A stretch of DNA of 47,285 nucleotides from Granulicella aggregans (GTDB taxonomy: Bacteria; Acidobacteriota; Terriglobia; Terriglobales; Acidobacteriaceae): the NCBI RefSeq assembly GCF_014203275.1, contig NZ_JACHIP010000020.1:1-47285 (forward strand), read 5' to 3'. Positions 15,725 to 25,230 of the stretch are shown here, in pieces. Numbering within the stretch: the stretch's first letter is position 1; each line of letters starts with the position of its first letter. Under the pieces are notes generated by a model that saw nothing but the letters and a program-made list of their open reading frames with translations, did not search any database and had not been told where the DNA came from. The position numbers were made by a program, and so were the translations under genes.

Positions 15725-18673
15725 TTATTCCACGACGCCGTCCTTGCGGGGAGACTCTGACAATCTGCTCGTCGTAGTTGGCCTGTTGACGGGCACCCTA
15801 CGGAGCGAGCGCTTCCACTGGTCAAGCAACGTGGCGCGATTCTTGCTCAGGTCTACCCCGCTGCGCAGAGTTGGATAACGGAAATCGCCCACGGTCCCGG
15901 TCCAGAGGATGCGGTTGAACTTCGGCGTGTCGAGCTTGTCTTCGACGGTGAAGTTCATCCCCTTGGTCTGTTCGGCCCACCAGTCGGAACCGTGCAGCGG
16001 GTAGTACGCTACCGTTTTGGCTGGGAAGGTGATCGGCAAAGTGGTGCTGGCGAGGTATTGCGAAGGAACAGCAGTGAACTTCCACTCCTTCTTGCGCAGG
16101 TCGAAGGCGGTCGACATGGGTTCGGCGTGCGCGTCATTGAGGTTCAGGTGTGGAATGCCGAGGACATCTTCAATCGTGCGGACGAAGTTGACCGTGTTGT
16201 ATCGCTTCGAATCGACAAAGCCATGCTTGACGTAGGGTCCGATGATGAAGGCAATGCTACGATGCGCGTCGACGTGATCGGCGCCATCCTGGGCATCGTC
16301 CTCGATGACGAAGATCAGCGTGTTGTCCTTGTACCGGCTGTTGGCGACCGCCTGGGCCACGAGACCCACCGCGTAGTCGTTGTCCGCCATCTGCAACTCC
16401 GGCGTGTTGACGCCGTTGATCGCAGTGGAGAAGTTGCCCGTATGGTCGTGCATCAACCGGAGGAGCGTCAGGTTCGGCAAGCCACCTTGCGTCACGTAGT
16501 TCTGGAACTCACGGTTCCACTCGGTGAAGCGGAAGTATTCAGGGAAGCTGTTGTCGAATCCGCGGAAGTAAGGATCGGTAAACGGAGTGAGGGCGGGGTT
16601 GGTGGAGAAGGCCACCTGCACCGGCGGAACCAGTGTGGCGGGACTGGTAAAGAGCGGGATGCCGCCCAGCGACGGAGGAGCGATGTAGCGAACGATATCG
16701 TTGAACATCCCGTAGTCGCGCACGGTGAGACCGGCTTTGAGCGCCGAGTTCCAGAGATAGCCCTGGCCGGGCTCGTCATCGTCGCTATCCGGAGCGGCTA
16801 CGTTGGCGGTGCCGGGCAGGAGGTTGGGGTCCGGGGTGAACTTTGGCCCCGTCACAATGAGGGCCGGATCGGCTGCGGTGCGCGCAAGGATGTTGCCGAT
16901 GGCGACGTTGACGTTCCGGTTGGTTCCCTCGGAGTCGTTGGAGAGACCGCCGTGGGCCCCGTAGTTGACCGGAATCTCCTTCTCAATCACGTCCGTGGAG
17001 CGAGCTGAAGTGGACCAGGGCCAGCCGTCGCCGCTGACGTCGGAGGTGTCGTAGAAGTTATCAAAGTCGACGAACTTGCTGGCGATCGCGTGCAGGTTGG
17101 GGGTCGTTGCCGCGCCGTACATCGTCAACGAGGGGTCGCCGTTGCCTTGCTCCAGGTCGCCGAGGATCTGGTCGTAGGTGCGGTTCTCTTTGATGATGTA
17201 GATCACGTGCTTAATCTTCTCGTGCAGCTCCGCCATGACCCGTTCCTGCTCGCGGTCATTTCTGGGATGAAAGTGGTCGTTCTCCAAAACCTTCAAGGTG
17301 AGCGCCTGAAGTTCGAAGCGTTCAGGTGCGGGCACAGTCTGAAATCCGGCCTTGGTGAGCTGCCAGATGTACTGGTTGGCGCTCCCGGTCTCTTCCTGCG
17401 GATTCGGGCCAGAGGCGCTCTTGCCGTTGACGATGTAGAGGGTCTTGCCATCGCCGCTGACCGAGACGGAGTTGGGATACCAGCCGGTGGGGATGAGGCC
17501 AATCGTCCGGCTATCATCAGCGTCTCTGTCGAGCTTGACCACGGCCACCGCGTTCTCTCCGCCGTTCGTGACGTACAACGTCTTTTCGTCTGGAGACAGG
17601 GCCAGGTTGTTTGGATTCGCGCCCTTGTAGCCATGCTTGTTCTCGTAGAACTCGAAGGGTGCCGTCACCGGAATCTCGGCCAGAACAGTGTTCGAACCTG
17701 TGTCGATCACAGCGACTGAATCGCTGTTGTCCTTGGCGACAAAGAGCCTGGACTCGTCCGCGTTGAGCAGCATCTTGTTGGGTTGACCGGGGACTTTGAT
17801 GCGGCCCGTGACCGTTGGCGTTCCGGAGATGTCGACGACGTCGATCTCACGGTCGCGGATGCTGGAGATGTAGGCGGTCTTGTTGCCCTTGATCGAGACC
17901 CAGAACGGGAACTCGCCGCCGGGAACGCCGGTCTGCGCTGCGTTGATGACTCCTGGACGAAGGTCGAGTTCACTGGCTACTGTCCATACTCCCTTGGTCT
18001 TGGAGAGCACGGAGATGGAGTCGTTCTCATAGTTGGTCACGACGAGTTTGCTGCCGTCGGTGGTGGTAGCCACGCCTGCCGCTTCAGCCTGGATAGCGAT
18101 GCCAAGTCCACCGAACTGGTCGAGGGCCGGGGCAGCCTTGGCAATATGGCCAAGCGCAATGGGGGAGCCGGCTTCTTCGGTCCACACACCTGCCACCTTG
18201 GAGTAGGCGTGGACGTTGTCGCTGACGCCGCCGCCGACGAAGAGCTCCGTGCCAGCGTGATTGAAGGCGATGCCGTTGTACGTGTTGGGAACGAGGATCA
18301 CTTGCTTCTGGACAGCCGTGGGGCGAGCTACGTCGAAGACAAAGACATACTCATTCGAGTCGGCTGGATCGGAGGCACCGGTGCTTGGATTCGCCTCGGT
18401 GTTGTAACCGCTGGTGAGAACGACGAGCGTCTTCTTGTCTGGGCTGAGGGTCGTCTGAACGGCTTGCCCGGCAGTGAAGGCCGGGTTGTCTGTGAGTCCC
18501 GGGTTGAGCGCCTGGAAGCTCGAGCCGCGAGGGAAGAGCGGGGTGATGTGCTGGCCTGTCGAGAGAATCTGCGGTTCTCCGCTATTCAGCTGGGCAAGTG
18601 CCGCAGTGGCACCGCCGAGGATCGTTGACAGTACGGCAGCGGTGATCGCTGTTTGAGTCAATCTCTTTCGCAC
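15725..18673 (-). CDS. Exported YncE-type propeller/PF04185 phosphoesterase fusion 1
   Basis: About 980 residues. A signal peptide (TAITAAVLSTILGGATAALAQ) is followed by a YVTN/YncE-like seven-blade propeller (about residues 40-470; repeats such as SPDEKTLYVTNGGENAVAVV). A phosphoesterase domain comes last (about 490-950): IKHVIYIIKENRTYDQILGD with the first metal-site residues and IFVIEDDAQDGADHVDAHRS with the second. The family hydrolyses phosphate esters in the periplasm or outside; the substrate here is unknown. I prefer GTG 18673, which has GGAG about 9 nt upstream and leaves a clean signal peptide, over GTG 18688. It diverges from the Oar receptor at 19341. Its promoter region carries the 36-bp box found again before the paralogue at 25450. 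Confidence 0.88.
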   Translation of the reverse strand: MRKRLTQTAITAAVLSTILGGATAALAQLNSGEPQILSTGQHITPLFPRGSSFQALNPGLTDNPAFTAGQAVQTTLSPDKKTLVVLTSGYNTEANPSTGASDPADSNEYVFVFDVARPTAVQKQVILVPNTYNGIAFNHAGTELFVGGGVSDNVHAYSKVAGVWTEEAGSPIALGHIAKAAPALDQFGGLGIAIQAEAAGVATTTDGSKLVVTNYENDSISVLSKTKGVWTVASELDLRPGVINAAQTGVPGGEFPFWVSIKGNKTAYISSIRDREIDVVDISGTPTVTGRIKVPGQPNKMLLNADESRLFVAKDNSDSVAVIDTGSNTVLAEIPVTAPFEFYENKHGYKGANPNNLALSPDEKTLYVTNGGENAVAVVKLDRDADDSRTIGLIPTGWYPNSVSVSGDGKTLYIVNGKSASGPNPQEETGSANQYIWQLTKAGFQTVPAPERFELQALTLKVLENDHFHPRNDREQERVMAELHEKIKHVIYIIKENRTYDQILGDLEQGNGDPSLTMYGAATTPNLHAIASKFVDFDNFYDTSDVSGDGWPWSTSARSTDVIEKEIPVNYGAHGGLSNDSEGTNRNVNVAIGNILARTAADPALIVTGPKFTPDPNLLPGTANVAAPDSDDDEPGQGYLWNSALKAGLTVRDYGMFNDIVRYIAPPSLGGIPLFTSPATLVPPVQVAFSTNPALTPFTDPYFRGFDNSFPEYFRFTEWNREFQNYVTQGGLPNLTLLRLMHDHTGNFSTAINGVNTPELQMADNDYAVGLVAQAVANSRYKDNTLIFVIEDDAQDGADHVDAHRSIAFIIGPYVKHGFVDSKRYNTVNFVRTIEDVLGIPHLNLNDAHAEPMSTAFDLRKKEWKFTAVPSQYLASTTLPITFPAKTVAYYPLHGSDWWAEQTKGMNFTVEDKLDTPKFNRILWTGTVGDFRYPTLRSGVDLSKNRATLLDQWKRSLRRVPVNRPTTTSRLSESPRKDGVVE

Positions 18674-19340
18674 TTTTAACCACTCCACGGGTCAGATCTG
18701 TGAGTTTCTTCGAACAAAATGAACCCAGCGATATCTGCGCCGGGTCTTGAAGCGCGTTGGAGAAAATTGAGCGGGCGAAGTGTTCGGCCTGCCTTTTGGG
18801 ATATCGCTCTGGATGAGGAAAGAAGCCGGGCGTGAAACCGTTCATCGCCAGCGATCCCAAGCTAGCGGAACAAAAGGGACGCCAACATGACACGAAGATG
18901 ACGTTTTTGTCATCTTCCAGGAGTGTGGCGCGCATTCGGGCGAGACCGTAATCGAACGGAGAGAAAACTTTCACCCTGTGAATCTTCGATTTCGTTAACG
19001 GGATTTCACCGGAACATTACAGATTTGTCATCGTTTCCCTGTTGGCTGATCTGCGCAGCACAAACTCCGTTCTGTTGGGCGACTACAACATGTGCTCCTC
19101 CACTTCGCGTGGGCGCGTTGGCCCCGATGCTTTCGCTTTGATAAGGCAACGTACGCCTTCTGCCGGTCCACATGCCCGGCAGAAGGCAAGTCATACGTCT
19201 GAAAGCTCTTCTTCGGCCCCGTATTCGAGCAATTACGAACGATCTATCCAAATTGCAAGATGCCCAAACCGAAACAGGTTTTAGTAAACGCAAGCAGCCG
19301 GCGCGATTGGCGCGGTGAACGTCTTTTGGGAGACCACAGT
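18674..19340. other. 667-bp divergent control region
   Basis: This region separates the minus-strand phosphoesterase from the plus-strand receptor and should hold both promoters. The clear element is the 36-bp box at 18878-18913, with its inverted repeat GAAGATGAC...GTCATCTTC around 18894-18917. No protein-coding gene is supported. Confidence 0.5.
18878..18913 (-). promoter_or_regulatory. Candidate regulator box, copy A
   Basis: Read on the minus strand it matches 25195-25230 at 28 of 36 positions without gaps. It contains the inverted repeat ATGAC-N6-GTCAT and ends in TTGGCGTC. It lies 205 bp before the start of the phosphoesterase at 15725-18673; the matching copy lies 220 bp before the second phosphoesterase. 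Confidence 0.6.
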
Positions 19341-22300
19341 ATGCGATTGTCATCATTTCCTTCGATAGTCCAGCGAGGCTTGGCCTTTCTGCTTTTCGTC
19401 TGCGCTGCGTCCACGGTCTTCGCGCAGGTCGACCGCGCCAGCCTCACCGGCACAGTCACCGACTCAACGGGGAAGGTCGTCCCTGGGGTACACGTCGTGG
19501 CCTTCATGCGCGATACGGATCTCCGCCGTCAGGCGGTCACCTCGAATTCAGGGACGTACGATATTCCCGAGCTTCCGGTAGGGATCTACACGGTCTCTTT
19601 TACGGGGGACGGATTCTCGACTCTCAGCTTCGATCAGGTAGTGCAGACCGTGGGCCGTACGCGCACTCTGAACGCGACCCTGCGTGTGGCAGGCGGCGAA
19701 GAGCGTGTGACTGTCTCGGCGAGCTCGCAGCTTCTTGACCGCAACAGCAGCGCGGTGACGGCCTTGATCGAACGCAAGCAGGCCGACGAGCTGCCTCTGA
19801 ATGGCCGCAATTGGGCGGCACTGACGGCCTTTGTGCCGGGTGCCATTGACACCGGCGGCAGCAACCAGCGGACGATTCGCTTCTCCGGACGCGGACTCGA
19901 CGACAGTAACTTCACCTATGACGGCGTGGACTCCACCAACATCGTGAATCAGACGCAGCGAGCCTGGGTGCGGCTTGCGGTGCCGCTGGACGCGATCTCG
20001 GAGTTCCGCGTCGACTCGCTGACGGCGACCGCCGAGGAAGGCGCGACGGGCGGCGCTCAGTTGGCCATTACTTCACCCTCGGGCACAAACGCATTTCATG
20101 GACGCCTCTTTGAGTACCTGCGCAACGACATCTTCGACGCTCCCCAGCCGGAGTGGGCCTCCAACGGCCAGACGCAGCAGCCACTTCGTCTGAACCAGTT
20201 CGGCGGATCGCTGAGCGGCCCGGTCGTGCATGACAAGACGTTCTTCTTCATTGCTTCGGAAGCGTACCGGCAGAACTGGGGCTATCCGGTGGCCAGTGAT
20301 ATTCCGAGCGCTTCTCTCATTGCGACCGTTCCGGCTTCGTCGCCGGTCTATCCGATCATCACAGCCTTCCCAACCGCGGGCCCACGGAGCATCGTGACGC
20401 CTTACACGCCGGCCGACGACCCCAACGATCCGCACTACGCCGACTATGAACGGCTGACCTGCTCCTGCACGCAAGTGGTCAACGAGAACTCGGTAGTCCT
20501 GCGGTTGGACCAGACATTCTCATCGAAGACCACAGGCTACATGCGGTTCAACTACGACCGGTCGGTCGATACGCAACCGCTTTCAGCAGCCTCGACGGAC
20601 CTGCAACAGAAGGTGTCAGCACCGGTCAATGGCGCGGTCGAAGTGTTGCATCTCTTCAGTTCCAACCTCGTAAACGAGGCCAAGTTCGGCTTCAACCGAG
20701 CTACGTCCAACACCTACAACAACAGCAAGACCGGCACTATCTATCTGATCGTGACCTCCGGTGGCCCCGGGCCGGGGTTCGGGGCTCAGAACTACAACTA
20801 CAACAGCATCTATGTGGGCAACACGTTTTCTGGAATCGACAATCTGACCTGGTCTCGCGGGCGGCAAACGTTCAAGTTCGGCGGGGAGATTCGCCGCGTT
20901 CAACTGAACCAGGAGTACGGACAGCACGGAAGCGTTACCTTCTCCTCGATAGAGAACTTGGCGAAGAATGTGGTGAAGAAAGCAAGCCTGACAGGCGCGC
21001 TGCCGGTCAACCACCTGCGCAAGTTTGATACATTCTTTTACGCTCAGGACGAGTACAAGGTGCGGCCTAACCTCACGTTCAACCTCGGTTTGCGGTATAC
21101 CGTCTATCAGATCTTCACCGAGGAAAATGGCCTGGCGAATCCTTTCGACTTCGACACCTGCGGACCGCAGGGGTTCTGCGGCGTGGGCGCGAGCTTCGGC
21201 AACCAGAACTACGGCGATGTCGATCCGCGCGTGGGCGTGATCTGGTCGCCTGGCAATGGCGGAAAGACCGTGGTTCGCGCTGGATTCGGGACCTATCACG
21301 AAGACGGGCAGTTGGACGATCAGAACCTGCCGGCCAAGAACGAGGTGCCGTCGTACAAGGTCACAAGCAGTTCAAGCCTGCCTGTCGGCTATCCGGTGGC
21401 TTCCTACTTTACGGGTGCGGGAACCATCTCGCCGAATGCGGAGCAGCGGAACCGCAAAGACTCGTATGTCGAGCAGTGGAGCTTTTCCGTGCAGCGCGAG
21501 TTGCCGGCGGAGTTCGTCAGCACGATCTCTTATCTGGGCAGCCACGGCGTCCATTTGTTGGACACCAATGTCGTGAACCTGCAAGATCCGACGACGAAGA
21601 TTGCCCAATATCCCGCCTTTGCTCCCGCAATCGGATGGCGCGGATCGATCGGAATGAGCTCCTACGAGGGGCTCTCCCTTTCGTTGAGGAGGCCGTTCAC
21701 GCGCAACCTTCTGGTGGCGGCAAACTACGCTTACTCGCACGAGATCGACGATGGTTCCAACGGCAGCGGCGACGGCGACGAGATCTCTCCACAGAACCCG
21801 CTCTGCCTGTCCTGTGATCGCGCCAGCGGAGCGTGGGACGCACGCCATGTCTTCAACGGCAATGCCGTCTATACTCTGCCCTTCGGCGTTGGCCAACCGA
21901 TGCTTAACCAGCGTGGCATCGTCGACGCCGTCGCCGGTGGCTGGCAGGTGACGACCACAGCTCTTGCGCGCACCGGCTTTCCGATCAACGTGCTGCTGCC
22001 CAGCAGTTATGTGGCGGCCGATGGGGCAACCGGCACCGAACGCCCCGACCTGGTTCCCGGCGTCTCTCTCACCCCGCCCGGAGGCAGGACGATCGCTCAT
22101 TGGATCAACCCTGCGGCGTTTGCTGCCCCGGCTGGAGAGTTCGGCACCGCGCCGCGCAATCTCTTTGCCGGTCCGGGGACGTGGCAGTTCGACCTCGGCA
22201 CCGGCAAGACGTTCACGTTGAGCGAGCGGGCGCGACTGCAGTTCCGTTCGGAGTTCTACAACCTGTTCAACCATCCGCAATTGGGTCAACCGCAGGCTAC

Positions 22301-22439
22301 ATGCAACCTGTCGGCCTCTGGTTGCGCTTCGGGCTTCGGAAGCATCATCAACTCGGTGAGTCAGACCCTATCGCCGATTACCCCGGTTGGATCGGGAACG
22401 CCGCGAGCCATCCAGTTCGCGTTGCGGCTCGAGTTCTAG
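19341..22439 (+). CDS. Oar-like TonB-dependent receptor 2 (intact)
   Basis: A 1,032-residue outer-membrane protein. A signal peptide (LAFLLFVCAASTVFAQ) precedes a carboxypeptidase-regulatory-like domain (about 25-110, LTGTVTDSTGKVVPGVHVVAF). The plug (about 120-240) contains LPLNGRNWAALTAFVPGA and FRVDSLTATAEEGATGGAQLAITSPSGTN, and a long barrel ends in IQFALRLEF with the terminal Phe needed for barrel assembly. The start at 19341 has GGGAGA 8 nt upstream, so an earlier in-frame ATG (19260) is unlikely. It is divergent from phosphoesterase 1 and followed by a hairpin, then the two-component genes. Probable role: TonB-driven uptake or surface binding of a large or phosphorylated ligand. Confidence 0.9.
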   Translation: MRLSSFPSIVQRGLAFLLFVCAASTVFAQVDRASLTGTVTDSTGKVVPGVHVVAFMRDTDLRRQAVTSNSGTYDIPELPVGIYTVSFTGDGFSTLSFDQVVQTVGRTRTLNATLRVAGGEERVTVSASSQLLDRNSSAVTALIERKQADELPLNGRNWAALTAFVPGAIDTGGSNQRTIRFSGRGLDDSNFTYDGVDSTNIVNQTQRAWVRLAVPLDAISEFRVDSLTATAEEGATGGAQLAITSPSGTNAFHGRLFEYLRNDIFDAPQPEWASNGQTQQPLRLNQFGGSLSGPVVHDKTFFFIASEAYRQNWGYPVASDIPSASLIATVPASSPVYPIITAFPTAGPRSIVTPYTPADDPNDPHYADYERLTCSCTQVVNENSVVLRLDQTFSSKTTGYMRFNYDRSVDTQPLSAASTDLQQKVSAPVNGAVEVLHLFSSNLVNEAKFGFNRATSNTYNNSKTGTIYLIVTSGGPGPGFGAQNYNYNSIYVGNTFSGIDNLTWSRGRQTFKFGGEIRRVQLNQEYGQHGSVTFSSIENLAKNVVKKASLTGALPVNHLRKFDTFFYAQDEYKVRPNLTFNLGLRYTVYQIFTEENGLANPFDFDTCGPQGFCGVGASFGNQNYGDVDPRVGVIWSPGNGGKTVVRAGFGTYHEDGQLDDQNLPAKNEVPSYKVTSSSSLPVGYPVASYFTGAGTISPNAEQRNRKDSYVEQWSFSVQRELPAEFVSTISYLGSHGVHLLDTNVVNLQDPTTKIAQYPAFAPAIGWRGSIGMSSYEGLSLSLRRPFTRNLLVAANYAYSHEIDDGSNGSGDGDEISPQNPLCLSCDRASGAWDARHVFNGNAVYTLPFGVGQPMLNQRGIVDAVAGGWQVTTTALARTGFPINVLLPSSYVAADGATGTERPDLVPGVSLTPPGGRTIAHWINPAAFAAPAGEFGTAPRNLFAGPGTWQFDLGTGKTFTLSERARLQFRSEFYNLFNHPQLGQPQATCNLSASGCASGFGSIINSVSQTLSPITPVGSGTPRAIQFALRLEF

Positions 22440-22455
22440 ACCAGAAGCTGCAAGC

Positions 22456-22492
22456 AAGCGGCGACCCCGAAAAAAGAACGGGTTCGCCGCTT
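22456..22492 (+). terminator. Stem-loop after receptor 2
   Basis: The arms AAGCGGCGA (22456-22464) and TCGCCGCTT (22484-22492), with a further CCC/GGG pairing, form a strong hairpin 17 bp after the receptor stop. There is no T-run. It may attenuate read-through into the downstream regulatory genes. Confidence 0.5.
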
Positions 22493-22532
22493 GAATCAAG
22501 GACCGAAGTCGCGAAAGAGGCTGGATGTGTGG

Positions 22533-23073
22533 ATGCATTTAGAGACCGCAAGAGTGCTCTTACTGGTGGTCGCGGTCTTCACTGCTCAAGCCCTGCCGGC
22601 GCAAAGCCTCCCTTCGTTCTCCGGAGTCTGGAAGCAGAGCGACGACCGTAGCCAGCCCGCGCGAAAAGGAGACATTACGCTCAAGATCGACCATCGCGAT
22701 CCCGAGTTAGCCGTTGAGACGACGATCCTTCGCGGTTCCGGCGCGCCCCGCGTTGCAAAGCAGCAATACACCACCGACAGCAAGCCATCCACGAGCACAG
22801 GCGCGGATAACGATGAGTTTCTTACGTCCATTGCCTGGAAGGACAACGAGCTCGTCGTCAGCATCGAAGAGCATGAGGATGGATGCACCCTTCGATCCAG
22901 TGAGACCTGGAGCTTGATCGAAGGATGGAGCCGCACTCAAGCGAGTTCGGGAGCGGTCTGCCGGCAGCCAAAAGCAGACGTTCATTTACCTACGCCCGGA
23001 CACAAAGGGAGCCGCCCGGGCACCGATATCGAAGCAGAACACAAGCAAAGCAGCACTGGTGAATCGCGGATGA
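22533..23073 (+). pseudogene. Exported hypothetical protein with a +1 frameshift
   Basis: The start MHLETARVLLLVVAVFTAQALPAQ is a signal peptide. A beta-rich domain follows (FSGVWKQSDDRSQPARKGDITL, then EFLTSIAWKDNELVVSIEEHEDG), resembling small lipocalin-like exported proteins of acidobacteria. As written, the frame runs into the response regulator without a stop. Removing one G of the GG at 22923-22924 restores the expected ending (LIEDGAALKRVRERSAGSQ, then QTFIYLRPD) and a stop at 23071-23073 that overlaps the regulator start as ATGA. So an extra base (mutation or sequencing error) has damaged a gene that was coupled to the regulator. Function unknown. Confidence 0.75.
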
Positions 23074-23756
23074 GAGTTCTCGTTATCGAAGATGAGTCCA
23101 AGACAGCGAAGTTCCTCAAGAAGGGGCTTTGCGAAGCCGGGTTCCTCGTTGAGGTTGCTACCGACGGCCTCGATGGACTGGAGCAAGCGCAGGGCGGCGA
23201 GTTCGACCTGATCATTCTGGACGTGATGCTCCCGCGCCTGGATGGCTGGCATGTGCTTGCGCGGATGCGCGAATCGGGTTCGGTCTTGCCTGTCTTGTTT
23301 CTGACTGCGCGCGATGCGGTCTATGAACGGGTAAAAGGCTTCGAACTAGGGGCAGACGATTACCTGGTCAAGCCCTTCGCCTTCTCGGAGTTGCTGGCGC
23401 GGGTGCGGTCGTTGTTGCGACGTGCGCAGCAGCGGCCGCACTCCGGCCAGCAGGAGACCCTGCGCCTGGCGGATCTCGAGATCGACGTTCCGCGGCAACG
23501 CGCGACGCGCGCCGGTCACCGGCTCGACTTGACCGCGAAAGAGTTTCTGCTGCTCTCGCTGTTTGCCCGCAGGCCAGGCGAGGTTCTTTCGCGAACACTG
23601 ATCGCGGAGTCGGTATGGGACATGAACTTCGATAGCGACACCAATGTGGTGGACGTAAACGTGCGCCGCCTGCGCAGCAAAGTGGACGATCCATTTCCCG
23701 TCAAGCTGATCCATACGCGGCGTGGTGCCGGCTATGTAATGGCGCACGACCAGTGA
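23070..23756 (+). CDS. OmpR-family response regulator (heavy-metal/CusR-like)
   Basis: 228 residues. The receiver domain has the acidic pair E7/D8 (VIEDE), phospho-acceptor D51 (LIILDVMLPRLDG), T79 (FLTA) and K101 (YLVKPF). A winged-helix effector domain (about 130-225) contains LTAKEFLLLSLFARRPGEVLSR and VDVNVRRLRSKVD. It controls transcription when phosphorylated by its partner kinase. The start at 23070 is set by homology, since the longer frame upstream is a fusion caused by a frameshift. Its stop overlaps the kinase start by 4 bp. Closest subfamily by eye is CusR/CopR/IrlR, but its place among receptors and phosphoesterases suggests a different signal. Confidence 0.92.
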   Translation: MRVLVIEDESKTAKFLKKGLCEAGFLVEVATDGLDGLEQAQGGEFDLIILDVMLPRLDGWHVLARMRESGSVLPVLFLTARDAVYERVKGFELGADDYLVKPFAFSELLARVRSLLRRAQQRPHSGQQETLRLADLEIDVPRQRATRAGHRLDLTAKEFLLLSLFARRPGEVLSRTLIAESVWDMNFDSDTNVVDVNVRRLRSKVDDPFPVKLIHTRRGAGYVMAHDQ

Positions 23757-25198
23757 CTCCCAGCCAGGGACTCGCACCTCCGCCGCGGTTCTGGAGATCG
23801 CTGGCGTTTCGGCTGTCGGCAGGGTACGCTCTCGCGGGTTTTGTCCTTGTCTCGCTCGCGGCGGCGAGCCTTTATTTCATGCTGCTCTCGGGATTGGAGC
23901 GGAGCACCGATGAGTTCCTTGCGGACAAGCTACATGTCCTGCGTACGATGCTGCGCGAGCGGCCCGACGACCTCGATGGACTGCGGGAAGAGATCGAGCT
24001 CGAATCCGCTGCGCGGCGATACGAGCACTTTTATATTCGCTTGCTCGACGAAAAGGGCGACCCACTGCTGACGACTCCGGACATGGCCGAGGAAGTTGAC
24101 CTGACGCAATTTGCCCGCGAGACCCAGGGCACACCGGAGCGCACGATTCCGGTGAAAGGAAGTCACGGACAATCGTTTCGCATCGCCAAGGCGCAGGCGC
24201 AGGTAGGAACGGTCGGCTCCCATAGCGACACGATTCAGATTGCGATCGACGTCTCCCAGCAGGAGAAGCTGCTCGCGCGTTTCCGGCTTTGGTTCTGGTC
24301 CATCCTGTTGGCGACGTCGGCCGTGTTTCCCGTGGTGGGCTACTTCCTCGCGCGCCACGGGACTCGACCGATGGAGGAGATCGCGGCGACCGCGCGCCGG
24401 ATCAGCTCGACTAATCTCAAGGAGCGCATCGACGCGGAGGGGTTCCCGCTTGAACTGTCGTCACTGGCTGGGACGTTCAACAAGATGCTGGACCGGCTGC
24501 AGGAATCGTTTGAACGCATCTCACGCTTCTCAGCCGACATCGCCCACGACCTACGCACGCCAGTAAACAACATCCGCGGCGAAGCCGAGGTTGCCCTGGC
24601 ACGGGCCCGCACCGTCGACGAATACCGCGAAGTGTTGGAGTCCTCGCTGGAAGAGTCGGTACGGCTGTCCGACCTGATTGGCAACCTGCTCTTTCTGGCT
24701 CGAACAGAAAGCCCGCTCGTTCATCTGCGATGGGAGCAGGTGAACGTGACCGAGCTTCTCGAAGGGCTGCGGGAGTACTACGAAGCGCCGGCTCTGGAGG
24801 CGGGCATATCGCTGCGAACTAGAGCCGGCGGCGGCCCGGTGGTTGCCAGACTGGATCGCATACTGATGCAGCGGGCGGTCGACAACCTGATCTCGAATGC
24901 GATTGTGCACACCCCGCCCGGCGGGACGGTGGAGCTGGCAACCTGCATCGAAGGCGCAATCATTCGCATCGACGTCCGAGACACTGGGGCCGGGATTCCG
25001 GCGGAGGCATTGCCGAAGGTCTTCGACCGATTCTTTCGCGTCGATCCCTCACGCTCGCAGGCATCAGGCGGTACAGGACTGGGCCTTGCCATCGTCCAGG
25101 GCATCGTCTCGTTGCATGGCGGCAGTGCCGAGATCACCAGCCAGCCAGGCCTTGGGACGACAGTCACCCTGCGCATTCACAGGAATGCAACGTCATGA
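23753..25198 (+). CDS. Sensor histidine kinase (CusS-like)
   Basis: 481 residues in the inner membrane. TM1 is about residues 20-42 (YALAGFVLVSLAAASLYFML), a periplasmic sensor of ~135 residues follows, and TM2 is about 178-202 (FWSILLATSAVFPVVGYFLA). A HAMP domain precedes the HisKA H-box SADIAHDLRTPVNNIRGEAEV. The ATPase domain has N-box AVDNLISNAIVHT, G1 VRDTGAGIP and G2 GGTGLGLAIVQGI. It starts with GTG at 23753, overlapping the regulator stop (GTGA), so the pair is translationally coupled. The 36-bp box copy B begins within its last codons. It is cognate to the regulator at 23070. The periplasmic ligand is unknown. Confidence 0.93.
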   Translation: MTPSQGLAPPPRFWRSLAFRLSAGYALAGFVLVSLAAASLYFMLLSGLERSTDEFLADKLHVLRTMLRERPDDLDGLREEIELESAARRYEHFYIRLLDEKGDPLLTTPDMAEEVDLTQFARETQGTPERTIPVKGSHGQSFRIAKAQAQVGTVGSHSDTIQIAIDVSQQEKLLARFRLWFWSILLATSAVFPVVGYFLARHGTRPMEEIAATARRISSTNLKERIDAEGFPLELSSLAGTFNKMLDRLQESFERISRFSADIAHDLRTPVNNIRGEAEVALARARTVDEYREVLESSLEESVRLSDLIGNLLFLARTESPLVHLRWEQVNVTELLEGLREYYEAPALEAGISLRTRAGGGPVVARLDRILMQRAVDNLISNAIVHTPPGGTVELATCIEGAIIRIDVRDTGAGIPAEALPKVFDRFFRVDPSRSQASGGTGLGLAIVQGIVSLHGGSAEITSQPGLGTTVTLRIHRNATS

Positions 25199-25230
25199 CG
25201 AAAGCGTCATCTTGACGCAATGCTGGCGTC
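25195..25230 (+). promoter_or_regulatory. Candidate regulator box, copy B
   Basis: It matches the reverse complement of 18878-18913 at 28 of 36 positions. It contains ATGAC...GTCATCTT and CTGGCGTC, with further CGTCAT repeats nearby (25191-25232). It lies 220 bp before the start of the second phosphoesterase and overlaps the kinase stop codon. Confidence 0.6.

Noticed and set aside
15992..18628. Long plus-strand frames (338, 209 and 281 codons) within 16.0-18.6 kb
   Set aside because: They are antisense shadows of the phosphoesterase gene, rich in Val/Gly/Arg, with no domain signatures.
22491..23756. A single 421-residue signal-peptide/response-regulator fusion protein
   Set aside because: Its first codon is TTG inside a hairpin arm, and a secreted N-terminus on a DNA-binding regulator makes no sense. 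Removing one base restores two separate, ATGA-overlapping genes.
23070..25198. Copper/silver-resistance regulation by a true CusRS pair
   Set aside because: The proteins resemble that subfamily, but no efflux, copper-binding or oxidase gene is nearby. The neighbours are receptors and phosphoesterases, so the metal role is not supported by context.
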